The notes under the pieces were generated by a model, which ran no database searches, was not told the origin of the DNA, and saw nothing but the letters and a program-made list of their open reading frames with translations. Positions 1 to 7,446 of a stretch of 49,004 nt of DNA are shown in pieces (position 1 is the first letter of the stretch; the number at the start of each line of letters is the position of its first letter). The DNA is taken from contig MGOY01000045.1 in assembly GCA_001797275.1 (NCBI GenBank), positions 1-49,004 on the forward strand, in the 5' to 3' direction. Source of the DNA: Clostridiales bacterium GWF2_38_85 (GTDB taxonomy: Bacteria; Bacillota; Clostridia; Oscillospirales; CAG-382). The position numbers were made by a program, and so were the translations under genes.

Positions 1-40
1 CAGACCAATTACACTCTTATTATTGGCTTAAACAACAAGC

Positions 41-76
41 ATGATACTTCAAATTTTCGCTACGCCGAAGTATCAT
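41..76. other. 10-bp inverted repeat upstream of the NYN gene
   Basis: ATGATACTTC and its exact reverse complement GAAGTATCAT face each other across a 16-base loop, just ahead of the ribosome binding site at 91-98. No T-run follows the second arm, so a terminator is unlikely. It could be an operator or the end of a repeat; function unknown. Confidence 0.4.
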
Positions 77-106
77 AATCTTATAGTAGCAAAGGAGGAG
101 TAGTGT

Positions 107-895
107 ATCAGTTTATTTAAAAAAGATAAGAATCCGTTATCAGGGAAACCGAAAAGAGCGGTTGCATTTGTTGATTATGAGCATTGGTATATTTCGTTAT
201 ACAGAAACTATGGAATTCGGCCAAATATCGGACTTTGGTTTGATGAAATGAAAAAGCGGGTAAATCTAACCGAAGCCATATTCTTTGCAGATTTCTCACA
301 TCAGAGCCTGGCTGATGAAATAAGACGAATCAGACTATTTTCTAATAAAATCGTCGATACAAGAAGCACAAGCGGCAATGTTAAAAAAGACTTTACAGAC
401 TTTATTATACTTGACCATATTTATCAAAAAGCATTGTCATCCGACGATATTGATGTATTTATATTATTGACCGGTGACGGACATTTCAGTTCAGTTGTAT
501 CATTCCTAAAAAACATTTATTCAAAAGAAGTCGGTATATATGGAGTAACAAATTCATTTTCAAGACAGCTGCGTGAAACCGCAAGCTGGAGCATAGAGCT
601 TCCGTTTGCAGATGAAATAACCGACAGATATAACAAGCTGGTGTTCGACAGCATTATAGAATATGAAAAGAAAGCACCGGGACAGGTAGCAACGCTTACA
701 AAGATAACCGAAATAGCAAACAGCAAACAAAATGTATCAAACAATGAACTTAATAATACAATTAATAAGCTGACGGAAAGCGGTTATTTAACCTTAAGAC
801 GGATCGGTATGAAAATGAAAAACCAGGAAAACGCTTTGTTTGTTGATTGGAACAAATTAGAGAAGGATGAAATTTATTCGAAAGGAAAGGCATAG
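107..895 (+). CDS. NYN-domain (LabA/DUF88-like) putative ribonuclease, apparent ATC start
   Basis: Predicted 262-residue protein of the NYN family, PIN-like metal-dependent nucleases or RNA-binding proteins. The fold's acidic residues are visible: D23 in VDYEHW, D95 and D98 in KDFTDF, and D124 in TGDGHF. About residues 190-240 look like a winged-helix tail. The first ATG in frame is at 248, but starting there would remove the first strand and D23. Upstream the frame stays open to a TAG at 101, and it contains no ATG, GTG or TTG. A strong ribosome binding site, AAAGGAGG (91-98), sits 8 bases before ATC (107), which opens the sequence [M]SLFKKDKNPL. I infer that ATC replaces an ancestral ATG, by mutation, read error or genuine weak initiation. 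The gene runs toward a small lipoprotein gene 12 bases downstream. Domain call firm; substrate unknown. Confidence 0.82.
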   Translation: MSLFKKDKNPLSGKPKRAVAFVDYEHWYISLYRNYGIRPNIGLWFDEMKKRVNLTEAIFFADFSHQSLADEIRRIRLFSNKIVDTRSTSGNVKKDFTDFIILDHIYQKALSSDDIDVFILLTGDGHFSSVVSFLKNIYSKEVGIYGVTNSFSRQLRETASWSIELPFADEITDRYNKLVFDSIIEYEKKAPGQVATLTKITEIANSKQNVSNNELNNTINKLTESGYLTLRRIGMKMKNQENALFVDWNKLEKDEIYSKGKA

Positions 896-907
896 GAACA
901 TAATTAT

Positions 908-1303
908 ATGAGAAAAGCATCGGTTATATTTATTGTAATATCAATTGTTCTGTTGCTTGCTTCCTGCAGCAGCTCTGCACCTGTTGCAAAAATTTACGGA
1001 TACGAAAATGGCGAATTAACGACGTTATATAGAAATGTTACTGCTGAAAATGAAGAATTTGTTATAGAATTGATTAATAATAAAACTCCACAGGGTTATG
1101 CATCAGGTCAGGAAAAACCAAATTTTGCGATAGTATATAACAGCGGTACTGAAGGCGAGTACACATATTTGATTATGGCTGACCTTGAAACTGATGTAAT
1201 TACTTATATAACCGATTCTTATGATGAAACAATAGCAGCCATGTTATACAGTTCCTATACTACAGCATTGGATTTTTACGATTTTATTTCAACAGATAAG
1301 TAA
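908..1303 (+). CDS. Small lipoprotein of unknown function
   Basis: 131 residues. A hydrophobic signal segment (residues 5-18) ends in a lipobox-like LLASC with the cysteine at about 20, so the product should be exported and lipid-anchored. The rest is acidic, with no motif I recognise. It follows the NYN gene by 12 bases and the pair ends at a strong terminator (1307-1343), so the two are probably co-transcribed. No function is proposed. Confidence 0.72.
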   Translation: MRKASVIFIVISIVLLLASCSSSAPVAKIYGYENGELTTLYRNVTAENEEFVIELINNKTPQGYASGQEKPNFAIVYNSGTEGEYTYLIMADLETDVITYITDSYDETIAAMLYSSYTTALDFYDFISTDK

Positions 1304-1306
1304 ATC

Positions 1307-1343
1307 AATTCCGGAATGATTCAGTTCATTCCGGAATTTTTTT
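1307..1343 (+). terminator. Rho-independent terminator after the NYN/lipoprotein pair
   Basis: A perfect 13-bp stem (AATTCCGGAATGA at 1307-1319 with TCATTCCGGAATT at 1326-1338) closes a 6-base loop and runs into seven T residues. It starts just after the lipoprotein stop codon. Confidence 0.9.
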
Positions 1344-1353
1344 GAACATATAA

Positions 1354-1809
1354 CTATTCGACATAAAGTTTGTAATTAGACAAAATATCTTGAAGCTTTT
1401 CAAATCCTGATTTTATTCGATAATCTACTGCTCGTTTTGTAATCCCGAGTATTTTAGAAATATCCTTCGAAGAATAATTTGAATAATACTTAAGAATAAT
1501 AGGAAGACATTCAGATTTAGGTAATTTATTTAATGCTTTATAAATATCATTTTCTATTTGCTTTGCAATATAAACATTTTCGGGATTACCTTCGTCAGTT
1601 ATAAATTCTTCAAAATATTCAATATTTCCATCATCAGCTCCGATTAATGAACTGAACTGTATTTCATGTTAAAAAAACTTTTTATCTCTATCCGCTATAT
1701 TCCATTCTGTTCTTCTGTATGTATTATAAACATTTTCTGTAACTTCAATATTTATATAACTATTAGTTAATGTATTGAAAATATTTAGTATGTATATATT
1801 TTTATCTAT
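1354..1809 (-). pseudogene. Sigma-70-family factor, inactivated (ATA start, internal TAA)
   Basis: Read on the minus strand, one 152-codon frame shows an RNA polymerase sigma factor of about 150 residues. Its C-terminal part (about residues 107-147) is a region-4 helix-turn-helix, with the stretch SSKDISKILGITKRAVDYRI. Two lesions stop it being a working gene. The codon at the proper distance (7 bases) from a perfect GGAGG (1817-1821) is ATA (1807-1809). Codon 47 is an in-frame TAA (1669-1671). The rest of the frame is intact, so both could be single-base changes. No usable internal start follows the stop codon in frame. The promoter specificity of the parent factor is unknown. The neighbouring phage-type lysis genes suggest an accessory origin. 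Confidence 0.75.
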
Positions 1810-1930
1810 TTGTTTTCCTCCAATATTTTAATTTTCTAAATTAAAATAAAAAGAATTATGGATATTCAGCACTATAATAAAACCATATAAGCATATAACA
1901 TCCTTTCAATTTTGTAAAAACAAAAAGAAA

Positions 1931-2014
1931 GGGAAAATATAGGCTCTATGTGAAGAAAAACACGTAGGAATTAAGAATACTTACGCATTCAAATCACCAG
2001 ACTATATTTTTCCC
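1931..2014 (-). other. Candidate structured RNA or attenuator upstream of the sigma pseudogene
   Basis: GGGAAAATATAG (1931-1942) pairs with CTATATTTTTCCC (2002-2014) apart from one extra T. Inside lie two smaller helices, GTG/CAC (1950-1963) and a 9-bp imperfect stem (about 1964-1984). Read on the minus strand the closing stem is followed by T-rich sequence, as in an attenuator. I cannot match it to a known riboswitch class. The remainder of the 1830-2180 gap is AT-rich, with nothing else I can name. Confidence 0.35.
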
Positions 2015-2180
2015 ATTTCCACCCATATCAATAAACTTCAACATGCTAAGACTAGTCATGCTACAAATCGGAATTATTCGACATATGTAACCAATTATAT
2101 ATAGTAAATATTAATATATAAACTTTATATCAATATATAATAAGTTAATAATACAAATATTTCTTTGATGTGTAATAATA

Positions 2181-2216
2181 AAGGAGAGAGTCGGTTATTT
2201 AAAGGACTCTCTCCTT
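2181..2216 (-). terminator. Terminator hairpin after the lysis cassette
   Basis: AAGGAGAGAGTC (2181-2192) pairs perfectly with GACTCTCTCCTT (2205-2216). On the minus strand it lies 22 bases past the amidase stop codon and runs into TTTATTATTA, a weak but plausible T tract. Confidence 0.7.
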
Positions 2217-2237
2217 AAATGTGTTTATAAATTTCTT

Positions 2238-3035
2238 TTAAACATTATAAGGGAAGATATATGTTCCATTAACTATATTTTGCGCCATTGCTTGATCCGA
2301 ATAATCCACATAGCCATCAAAGGTCATATCAGCAGTCATACGCTGATCGTCTGGTTCACCATATAACAAGTTTTCTGTCATAATCATGATTTCATTGACA
2401 TCACTTTGATCAACCATACCATTTCCATTTATATCACCTTTTTTATGCTTTCGACCGGCATATTGACCGATTGTATAAGCTTCAATCCTTGCAAGTTTTT
2501 GAAGGTGTTCATCACTCAAAAGCCATGTGGATACACCATAATTAGTATGAAAACCATGCTCTAAAATATAATATAAGGGACAACCTGCAGCTCTTGCACC
2601 ACGCAATTCTAAATATGCTTCATAATTTCCATACTCACTTTTTAATGAATACAACTGGTATTCGCCAGGTATATCCATACCTCGAGATATATTTTTACAA
2701 AGTTTTGTGCCTAAAACTGATGAATTATTAAAATTATCATATGAATGTATAACTACAACTCTCCTTGTTGAAGGACTGTTATCAATAGCATTACTATGTA
2801 ATGATATATATAGGTCATAATCACCAGCGGAATAACCTCTATCATAAGGAGCTGGATTAGTGTTTATATCGGTTCTTGTAGTGTCAACTTCAAACCCATA
2901 ACGTTCAAGCTCGGTTTTAAGAAATCCTTGTAATTTCCATGCCATTGCACTTTCATAATAAGCTGTATTAGCTCCTTGATTGTAATAATTAGAGTAGTGA
3001 CCAGCATTAAGCATGATTCTGTTAATAGTTGGCAT
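2238..3035 (-). CDS. N-acetylmuramoyl-L-alanine amidase (Amidase_3) with C-terminal dockerin
   Basis: 265 residues. Residues 5-193 form an Amidase_3 zinc amidase, which cuts the bond between N-acetylmuramic acid and the stem peptide. Zinc ligands H13 (NAGH), E28 and H80 (SLHSNA) and the catalytic E159 (ILEHGFHTN) are present. Residues 200-258 are a type I dockerin with two calcium loops: D201/N203/N205/D212, and a second one reading DMTFDGYVDYSD. There is no signal peptide. The ribosome binding site AAAGGAA precedes ATG. The gene is last in a three-gene block with a holin-like and a phage-type membrane protein, so I read it as an endolysin that needs a holin to leave the cell. The dockerin sits where a cell-wall-binding domain would be expected. 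Enzyme class firm; phage origin inferred from order. Confidence 0.9.
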   Translation of the reverse strand: MPTINRIMLNAGHYSNYYNQGANTAYYESAMAWKLQGFLKTELERYGFEVDTTRTDINTNPAPYDRGYSAGDYDLYISLHSNAIDNSPSTRRVVVIHSYDNFNNSSVLGTKLCKNISRGMDIPGEYQLYSLKSEYGNYEAYLELRGARAAGCPLYYILEHGFHTNYGVSTWLLSDEHLQKLARIEAYTIGQYAGRKHKKGDINGNGMVDQSDVNEIMIMTENLLYGEPDDQRMTADMTFDGYVDYSDQAMAQNIVNGTYIFPYNV

Positions 3036-3078
3036 AATATTAATTCCTTTCTTTATAAAACATAAATGATAAATGAAT

Positions 3079-3339
3079 CTATTTATTTATAGTATTGATA
3101 TAATTATTTGTACTCTCAGTCTGAGAAAGTATAGAAGTTGATATTCTTGTAGAAGCAAAATCAACCGCTCCTTCAGTAAGAATATAAGCAACAGCAGCTA
3201 CAACAGTAAGTACTAAGCTCCATATATTAACATCACCTATTCCTATACTGATAAAATATGAAGTAAGACCTGATATAATTGTAATTACAGTTATCCAAAA
3301 TTTTCTGCTTGATAATTTTGTTTTCAAATTAAATTGCAT
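3079..3339 (-). CDS. Holin-like small membrane protein
   Basis: 86 residues with a short basic N-terminus and two hydrophobic segments (about residues 14-34 and 38-58), then a polar tail. Size, topology and the place between a one-helix phage protein and an endolysin match phage holins, which form inner-membrane lesions that release the lysin. A good ribosome binding site (AAAGGTAA) precedes ATG. It lies 43 bases upstream of the amidase and 6 bases downstream of the previous gene, so the three are surely one transcript. The exact holin family cannot be named by eye. Confidence 0.72.
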   Translation of the reverse strand: MQFNLKTKLSSRKFWITVITIISGLTSYFISIGIGDVNIWSLVLTVVAAVAYILTEGAVDFASTRISTSILSQTESTNNYINTINK

Positions 3340-3345
3340 AATAAA

Positions 3346-3669
3346 TTACCTTTCCTTTGAATACAAATTTTCAATTCCTAACTCTGCTAGAAAATTAATT
3401 TGAATGTCTTTTATTTTCTGAGAATAAGAAAGAGCTGATGTAAGTTTTCCATTATGTTTGCCAGTTTGGATAGCTTCTGCAGCAGCTTCGCTTAAAGCAA
3501 ACGCAGCTCCCAATCCTTGAATAATATACAATTCATTTTTTATTCGAGCATTTTCACGTTCTTGACTATCTTTTTCAACTTTATCTATACTTCTTTTTAG
3601 TATCCAACAAAAAAAGCCTGTCAGTGATGTTGGAATGCCCATTATTAAAATGAGTTGCAAAAACGACAT
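3346..3669 (-). CDS. Phage lysis-cassette membrane protein of unknown function
   Basis: 107 residues. One N-terminal transmembrane segment (residues 4-24) is followed by a charged helix and a conserved-looking stretch around GLGAAFALSEAAAEAIQTGK. From memory, proteins of this shape often stand directly upstream of holin and amidase genes in clostridial prophages and are sometimes mislabelled as kinases. No kinase motif is present here. It is the first gene of the cassette, with GAAAGGAAA ahead of ATG. A role as antiholin or lysis accessory is only a guess. Confidence 0.68.
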   Translation of the reverse strand: MSFLQLILIMGIPTSLTGFFCWILKRSIDKVEKDSQERENARIKNELYIIQGLGAAFALSEAAAEAIQTGKHNGKLTSALSYSQKIKDIQINFLAELGIENLYSKER

Positions 3670-3807
3670 TTCAAATTTTCCTTTCGATAAAATAGATTTA
3701 TATTATCTCATTAGTATAAGGGAAGATAAAATTAAAATGGGAAATATATATATCCTTGACAAAATATAATATATAATAAAGGCAATTAAGCAGAAAGGAT
3801 ATAATTT

Positions 3808-4419
3808 ATGAAAAAGATTATTATTTTTCTTATTACACTAAGCATGGTTATTATAATGTTTGGATGTGAAACAACACAAAATGAAAATTCAAAAACTGAT
3901 TTATCTGATAACAGTAAGGAGCAATCAGATATTTCTAGTAACACAGAAAGCAATGAACAGAGTATAATAGACGATTCGTCTATAAACGAGAATAGTGATA
4001 TGGAAACTTCAGTTGACGAATCACTACCTGAAGATGCTCCTATAGCAAACTTCTACATTCCAAATTCAGAAGATTATGACAGTTATGATATAATAAGTGA
4101 TAAATATGATGGCACAATAGAAGGATTAATTTCAAAGCTGATAAAACTTAAGGGACTACCTGAAAATATAAAAACAATTTCATTTGAAATAAAGGATGAC
4201 AATATTGCCTATATTGATTTATCTAAAGAGTTTAGTGAATCAATGACAGGCTCAATGAGAGAAAGGCAATTAGTTATAGCTTTGGTCAACACAATAATAG
4301 ATTGTTATGATGTAGAAGCAGTAAGTTATACTGTGGAGGGGAATATTATTGAAGATGGTCAGTTAGAACATGATAAACCGGTGCCCTTCATTAATGATAG
4401 CGGTAATGTATATAATTAA
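3808..4419 (+). CDS. GerMN-domain lipoprotein
   Basis: 203 residues: signal peptide with lipobox IMFGC (cysteine 20), a Ser/Asn/Asp/Glu-rich linker (about 21-78), then a GerMN domain (about 85-190). The domain is recognised from AYIDLSKEF, the GSMRERQLVIALVNTI helix and the final strand ending VEGNIIEDGQLE. GerMN domains occur in the germination/sporulation protein GerM and in peptidoglycan-associated lipoproteins of Gram-positives, and probably bind other proteins or cell wall. The product should sit on the outer face of the membrane. The gene stands alone, with an AGAAAGGA site before ATG and a terminator at 4496-4522. Family moderately sure; exact role open. Confidence 0.78.
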   Translation: MKKIIIFLITLSMVIIMFGCETTQNENSKTDLSDNSKEQSDISSNTESNEQSIIDDSSINENSDMETSVDESLPEDAPIANFYIPNSEDYDSYDIISDKYDGTIEGLISKLIKLKGLPENIKTISFEIKDDNIAYIDLSKEFSESMTGSMRERQLVIALVNTIIDCYDVEAVSYTVEGNIIEDGQLEHDKPVPFINDSGNVYN

Positions 4420-4495
4420 TGGTGAAGCTGAAGATACAGGGCAAAATGTTTATAATATTGCAAATAAAAGAATATTATAAGTAACTAAAGTTAAT

Positions 4496-4522
4496 CCCAG
4501 AACTAAATGTTCTGGGCTTTTT
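4496..4522 (+). terminator. Rho-independent terminator
   Basis: CCCAGAAC (4496-4503) and GTTCTGGG (4509-4516) form a perfect 8-bp stem with a 5-base loop. C and five T residues follow. It closes the GerMN lipoprotein transcript and insulates the pst operon. Confidence 0.9.
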
Positions 4523-4532
4523 ATAAGCAATT

Positions 4533-4596
4533 TTTAACTTTACCTCGATTTAACATAACTCTGCTTTTTCAATTTACATATCTGTTGTATTATGAT
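4533..4596 (+). promoter_or_regulatory. Candidate Pho-box promoter of the pst operon
   Basis: TTTAAC (4533), TTTACC (4539), TTTAAC (4549) and TTTACA (4573) resemble the TTAACA-type half-sites used by PhoP in Firmicutes, although the spacing is not a regular 11 bases. A -10-like TATGAT lies at 4591-4596, with no good -35, as expected for an activated promoter. The call rests mostly on the downstream genes being a phosphate operon. Confidence 0.35.
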
Positions 4597-4644
4597 ATTG
4601 TCAATTGGAAATAATAAATAATAAACAAACAGGAGATTAATAAC

Positions 4645-5586
4645 ATGAAGAAACTAATTACATTGTTTTTATCAATGATTATGGCAGCAACAATGCTGTT
4701 CGGCTGTTCAGAAAATTACGGCAAAAATGAATCCGCAGCATCCGGCGTTTCAGAAGCTTCGACTACATCAACGACATCAACAGCTTCAGATTTCAAAAAT
4801 GACACAGAAATAGCTGTTATCTCACGCGAAGAAGGTTCGGGAACACGCGGTGCGTTTATCGAATTATTCGGCATTGAGAAGAAAGACGACAACGGCGAAA
4901 AAGTTGACTACACAACCGTCGAAGCGGATATAACAAACAACACAAATGTTATGATGACAACTGTCGCAGGTAACAAATATGCAATCGGTTACATCTCACT
5001 CGGTTCGCTCAACAATACTGTAAAAGCAGTTAAAATTAATGGAATTGCAGCAACTGTTGAAAACATAAAGAACGGAACATATGAAATTTCCAGACCGTTC
5101 AATATCGCAACCAAAGAAGGACTCAGCGATGCAGCACAGGATTTTATCGATTATATCCTTAGCAGTAACGGACAGACTGTAATTGAAGCTGCCGGTTATA
5201 TCAGTGCATCAGATAGTGCTGCTTATGCAGGAAGCAAGCCCAGCGGAACAATTAAAATAGCAGGCTCCTCCTCAGTAACTCCGGTTATGGAAAAGCTTAA
5301 GGAAGCTTATTTGAAAATCAACACAAATGCAACAATTGAAATCCAACAGAGCGACTCCACTACAGGTATGAACTCAGCAAAAGACGGTATTTGCGATATC
5401 GGAATGGCATCAAGAGAGCTGAAGGACAGCGAAATAGCTGCAGGACTTACACCTCAGGTTATAGCAATGGACGGCATCGCAGTTATAGTTAATAATGACA
5501 ATCCGGTAAACGATTTAACAAAAGAACAGGTTGAAAAAATATTCACAGGCGAAACCACAGAATGGTTTGATGTTATTACTGAATAA
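4645..5586 (+). CDS. pstS: Phosphate ABC transporter substrate-binding lipoprotein PstS, domain order permuted
   Basis: 313 residues with a lipobox (LFGC, cysteine 21), so exported and membrane-tethered; it captures phosphate for PstCAB. All PstS landmarks occur, but in swapped order. The segment that is usually C-terminal comes first: SREEGSGTRGAF, then AIGYISLGSL and GTYEISRPF. The segment that is usually N-terminal comes second: GTIKIAGSSSVTPVMEKL, QSDSTTGM, IGMASRELKDSE, AIVNNDNP-like sequence and EKIFTGETTEWFDV at the very end. Both phosphate-loop motifs are intact, so binding should be preserved. A Ser/Thr-rich linker (residues 30-50) follows the lipobox. Good ribosome binding site (AGGAGA) before ATG; first gene of the operon. 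Confidence 0.93.
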   Translation: MKKLITLFLSMIMAATMLFGCSENYGKNESAASGVSEASTTSTTSTASDFKNDTEIAVISREEGSGTRGAFIELFGIEKKDDNGEKVDYTTVEADITNNTNVMMTTVAGNKYAIGYISLGSLNNTVKAVKINGIAATVENIKNGTYEISRPFNIATKEGLSDAAQDFIDYILSSNGQTVIEAAGYISASDSAAYAGSKPSGTIKIAGSSSVTPVMEKLKEAYLKINTNATIEIQQSDSTTGMNSAKDGICDIGMASRELKDSEIAAGLTPQVIAMDGIAVIVNNDNPVNDLTKEQVEKIFTGETTEWFDVITE

Positions 5587-5648
5587 AACTACTTTCCATA
5601 CAACAAATTCTCCGAAATTAATGTATGTACTTTGATAACCCGCATGGG

Positions 5649-5666
5649 AAGCCGCAATAGCGGCTT
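5649..5666 (+). terminator. Intercistronic hairpin between pstS and pstC
   Basis: AAGCCGC (5649-5655) and GCGGCTT (5660-5666) form a perfect 7-bp GC-rich stem with a 4-base loop. It is followed by TCTGTGTCTGTT rather than a clean T-run. It probably acts as a partial terminator or RNA stabiliser that makes binding protein more abundant than permease, a common pst arrangement. Confidence 0.55.
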
Positions 5667-5706
5667 TCTGTGTCTGTTCGAAATGAAAAGGATAATTAAT
5701 TGATAT

Positions 5707-6558
5707 ATGAAGCTTAATAAAGAAAAAATCATGAGAGTTGTATTTCTTGTTGCCGCAAGCGTTAATATACTTGCGGTGGCTCTCATTTGTATATTTTTAT
5801 TTGTTAACGGTGTTCCGGCAATGTTCAAAATCGGAATCTGGAATTTTTTCAGCGGAACAACATGGAGACCGAGTAATGATATATATGGAATCCTTCCGAT
5901 GATTCTCGGCAGCCTTTATGTTACAGCAGGAGCGATTATACTTGGTGTTCCGATCGGGTTGCTTACAGCAGTTTATATGGCTAAATTTTGCCCGAAAAGA
6001 ATTTATAAGCCTTTGAAAAGAGCAGTTGAATTATTAGCTGGTATACCGTCTGTTGTGTACGGCTTTTTTGGGATGATCATTATTGTTCCCTTTATACGCA
6101 ATACCTTCGGCGGCAACGGAAGCAGTATGCTTGCTGCATCTATTATTCTTGCGATTATGATTTTACCTACTATAATCAATGTATCCGAATCATCAATCAG
6201 AGCAGTTCCCGCAAGCTATTACGAGGGCAGCCTTGCTCTCGGCTCAAGCCATGAAAGAAGCGTATTTTTTGCTGTTATACCTGCAGCAAAATCAGGCATA
6301 ATGACCGGTGTCATTCTCGGAATCGGCAGAGCAATCGGTGAAACTATGGCGGTGATAATGGTTGCGGGGAACCAGCCGAGATTACCTGACGGTATTCTAA
6401 AGGGACTGCGCACATTAACTGCAAATATTGTAATTGAGATGGGGTATGCCGCAGATCTGCACCGTGAGGCATTGATTGCAACAGCAGTTGTATTATTCGT
6501 CTTTATTCTCCTGATAAATCTGCTCTTCTCAATAATCAAAAGGAGAAATGCGACATGA
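5707..6558 (+). CDS. pstC: Phosphate ABC transporter permease PstC
   Basis: 283 residues with about six transmembrane helices, forming half of the phosphate channel. The cytoplasmic EAA loop that docks on PstB is visible around EGSLALGSSHERSVFFAVIP (residues 173-192), followed by the AIGETMAVIMVAGN permease signature. An in-frame TGA directly upstream fixes the ATG as start. Its ribosome binding site (AAAGGA, 5687-5692) is unusually far away at 14 bases, so translation may be modest. Its stop codon overlaps the pstA start (ATGA at 6555-6558), which implies coupled translation. Confidence 0.95.
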   Translation: MKLNKEKIMRVVFLVAASVNILAVALICIFLFVNGVPAMFKIGIWNFFSGTTWRPSNDIYGILPMILGSLYVTAGAIILGVPIGLLTAVYMAKFCPKRIYKPLKRAVELLAGIPSVVYGFFGMIIIVPFIRNTFGGNGSSMLAASIILAIMILPTIINVSESSIRAVPASYYEGSLALGSSHERSVFFAVIPAAKSGIMTGVILGIGRAIGETMAVIMVAGNQPRLPDGILKGLRTLTANIVIEMGYAADLHREALIATAVVLFVFILLINLLFSIIKRRNAT

Positions 6559-7430
6559 AAAATACAAATACAATAAATAAAATGCATTTCAATCAGAAGT
6601 TGAGAATGTACAAAAAGAATCCATTATCATTTTTCCTGCTTACGATTACAAATTTAGCTGCTGCTATAACCGCTGCGGCAATCGTTTTTATTGTTGGCTA
6701 TATATTGATAAAAGGAATACCGAATATCAAGCTTTCTTTGTTCGAGTGGAAATACAACACAACCAATGTTTCACTGATGCCGGCACTTATCAATACGCTG
6801 ATCATGACTTTTATGTCGTTGTTTATAGCAGCACCTATCGGTATTTTCGCAGCAATTTTTCTTGTTGAGTACACACGGAAGGGTGGCCGTTTTGTCCGGA
6901 TAATCAGGACAACCTCCGAAACGCTTGCCGGAATTCCTTCAATTGTGTACGGGCTTTTCGGGCTTCTGCTGTTTGTAACCGCTTTGGGGTGGGGATATTC
7001 GCTTCTTGCCGGTGCATTTACTCTGGCTATAATGATTCTGCCGCTTATAATGCGAACAACCGAAGAAGCATTGATGGCTGTTCCTGATACGTACAGAGAG
7101 GGTAGCTTCGGACTCGGTGCAGGCAAGCTGCGTACAGTATTCAAAATAGTACTTCCTTCAGCAATCCCTGGTATGCTTGCAGGTATTATTCTGTCAATCG
7201 GGCGAATTGTAGGAGAAACAGCCGCATTAATTTATACGGCAGGCACTGTCGCAGATGTGCCCGACAATCTTATGTCGTCGGGCAGAACATTGTCGGTTCA
7301 TATGTATGCGTTAACTAATGAGGGGTTATACACGAATCAGGCTTATGCAACAGCGGTCGCGCTTCTGGTTATTGTTATAACAATAAATTCGTTATCAGCC
7401 TATATTGCGAAAAAATTAATGAAAGCCTGA
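6555..7430 (+). CDS. pstA: Phosphate ABC transporter permease PstA
   Basis: 291 residues with about six membrane helices, the partner permease of PstC. Typical sequences include [17 protein letters not shown], the EAA loop near [20 protein letters not shown] (about residues 182-201) and [15 protein letters not shown]. The start overlaps the pstC stop by four bases, and pstB follows after 16 bases with its own AAAGGGG site. This is the transporter PstA, not the c-di-AMP receptor sometimes given the same name, which is at 13116. Confidence 0.95.
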   Translation: MKNTNTINKMHFNQKLRMYKKNPLSFFLLTITNLAAAITAAAIVFIVGYILIKGIPNIKLSLFEWKYNTTNVSLMPALINTLIMTFMSLFIAAPIGIFAAIFLVEYTRKGGRFVRIIRTTSETLAGIPSIVYGLFGLLLFVTALGWGYSLLAGAFTLAIMILPLIMRTTEEALMAVPDTYREGSFGLGAGKLRTVFKIVLPSAIPGMLAGIILSIGRIVGETAALIYTAGTVADVPDNLMSSGRTLSVHMYALTNEGLYTNQAYATAVALLVIVITINSLSAYIAKKLMKA

Positions 7431-7446
7431 AATTGAAAGGGGAAAT

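Noticed and set aside
1931-2014. Hammerhead ribozyme
   Set aside because: The minus strand has CTGGTGA where CTGATGA is required and lacks the other core bases.
3756-3777. TTGACA followed by TATAAT upstream of the GerMN lipoprotein gene
   Set aside because: The two hexamers are only 10 bases apart (3 for a nearer TATAAT), too close for a standard promoter; the tract is simply AT-rich.
4420-4486. A 21-codon open stretch following the GerMN stop codon in another frame
   Set aside because: It could be a frameshifted C-terminal tail, but the GerMN domain already ends normally and no similarity supports the extension.
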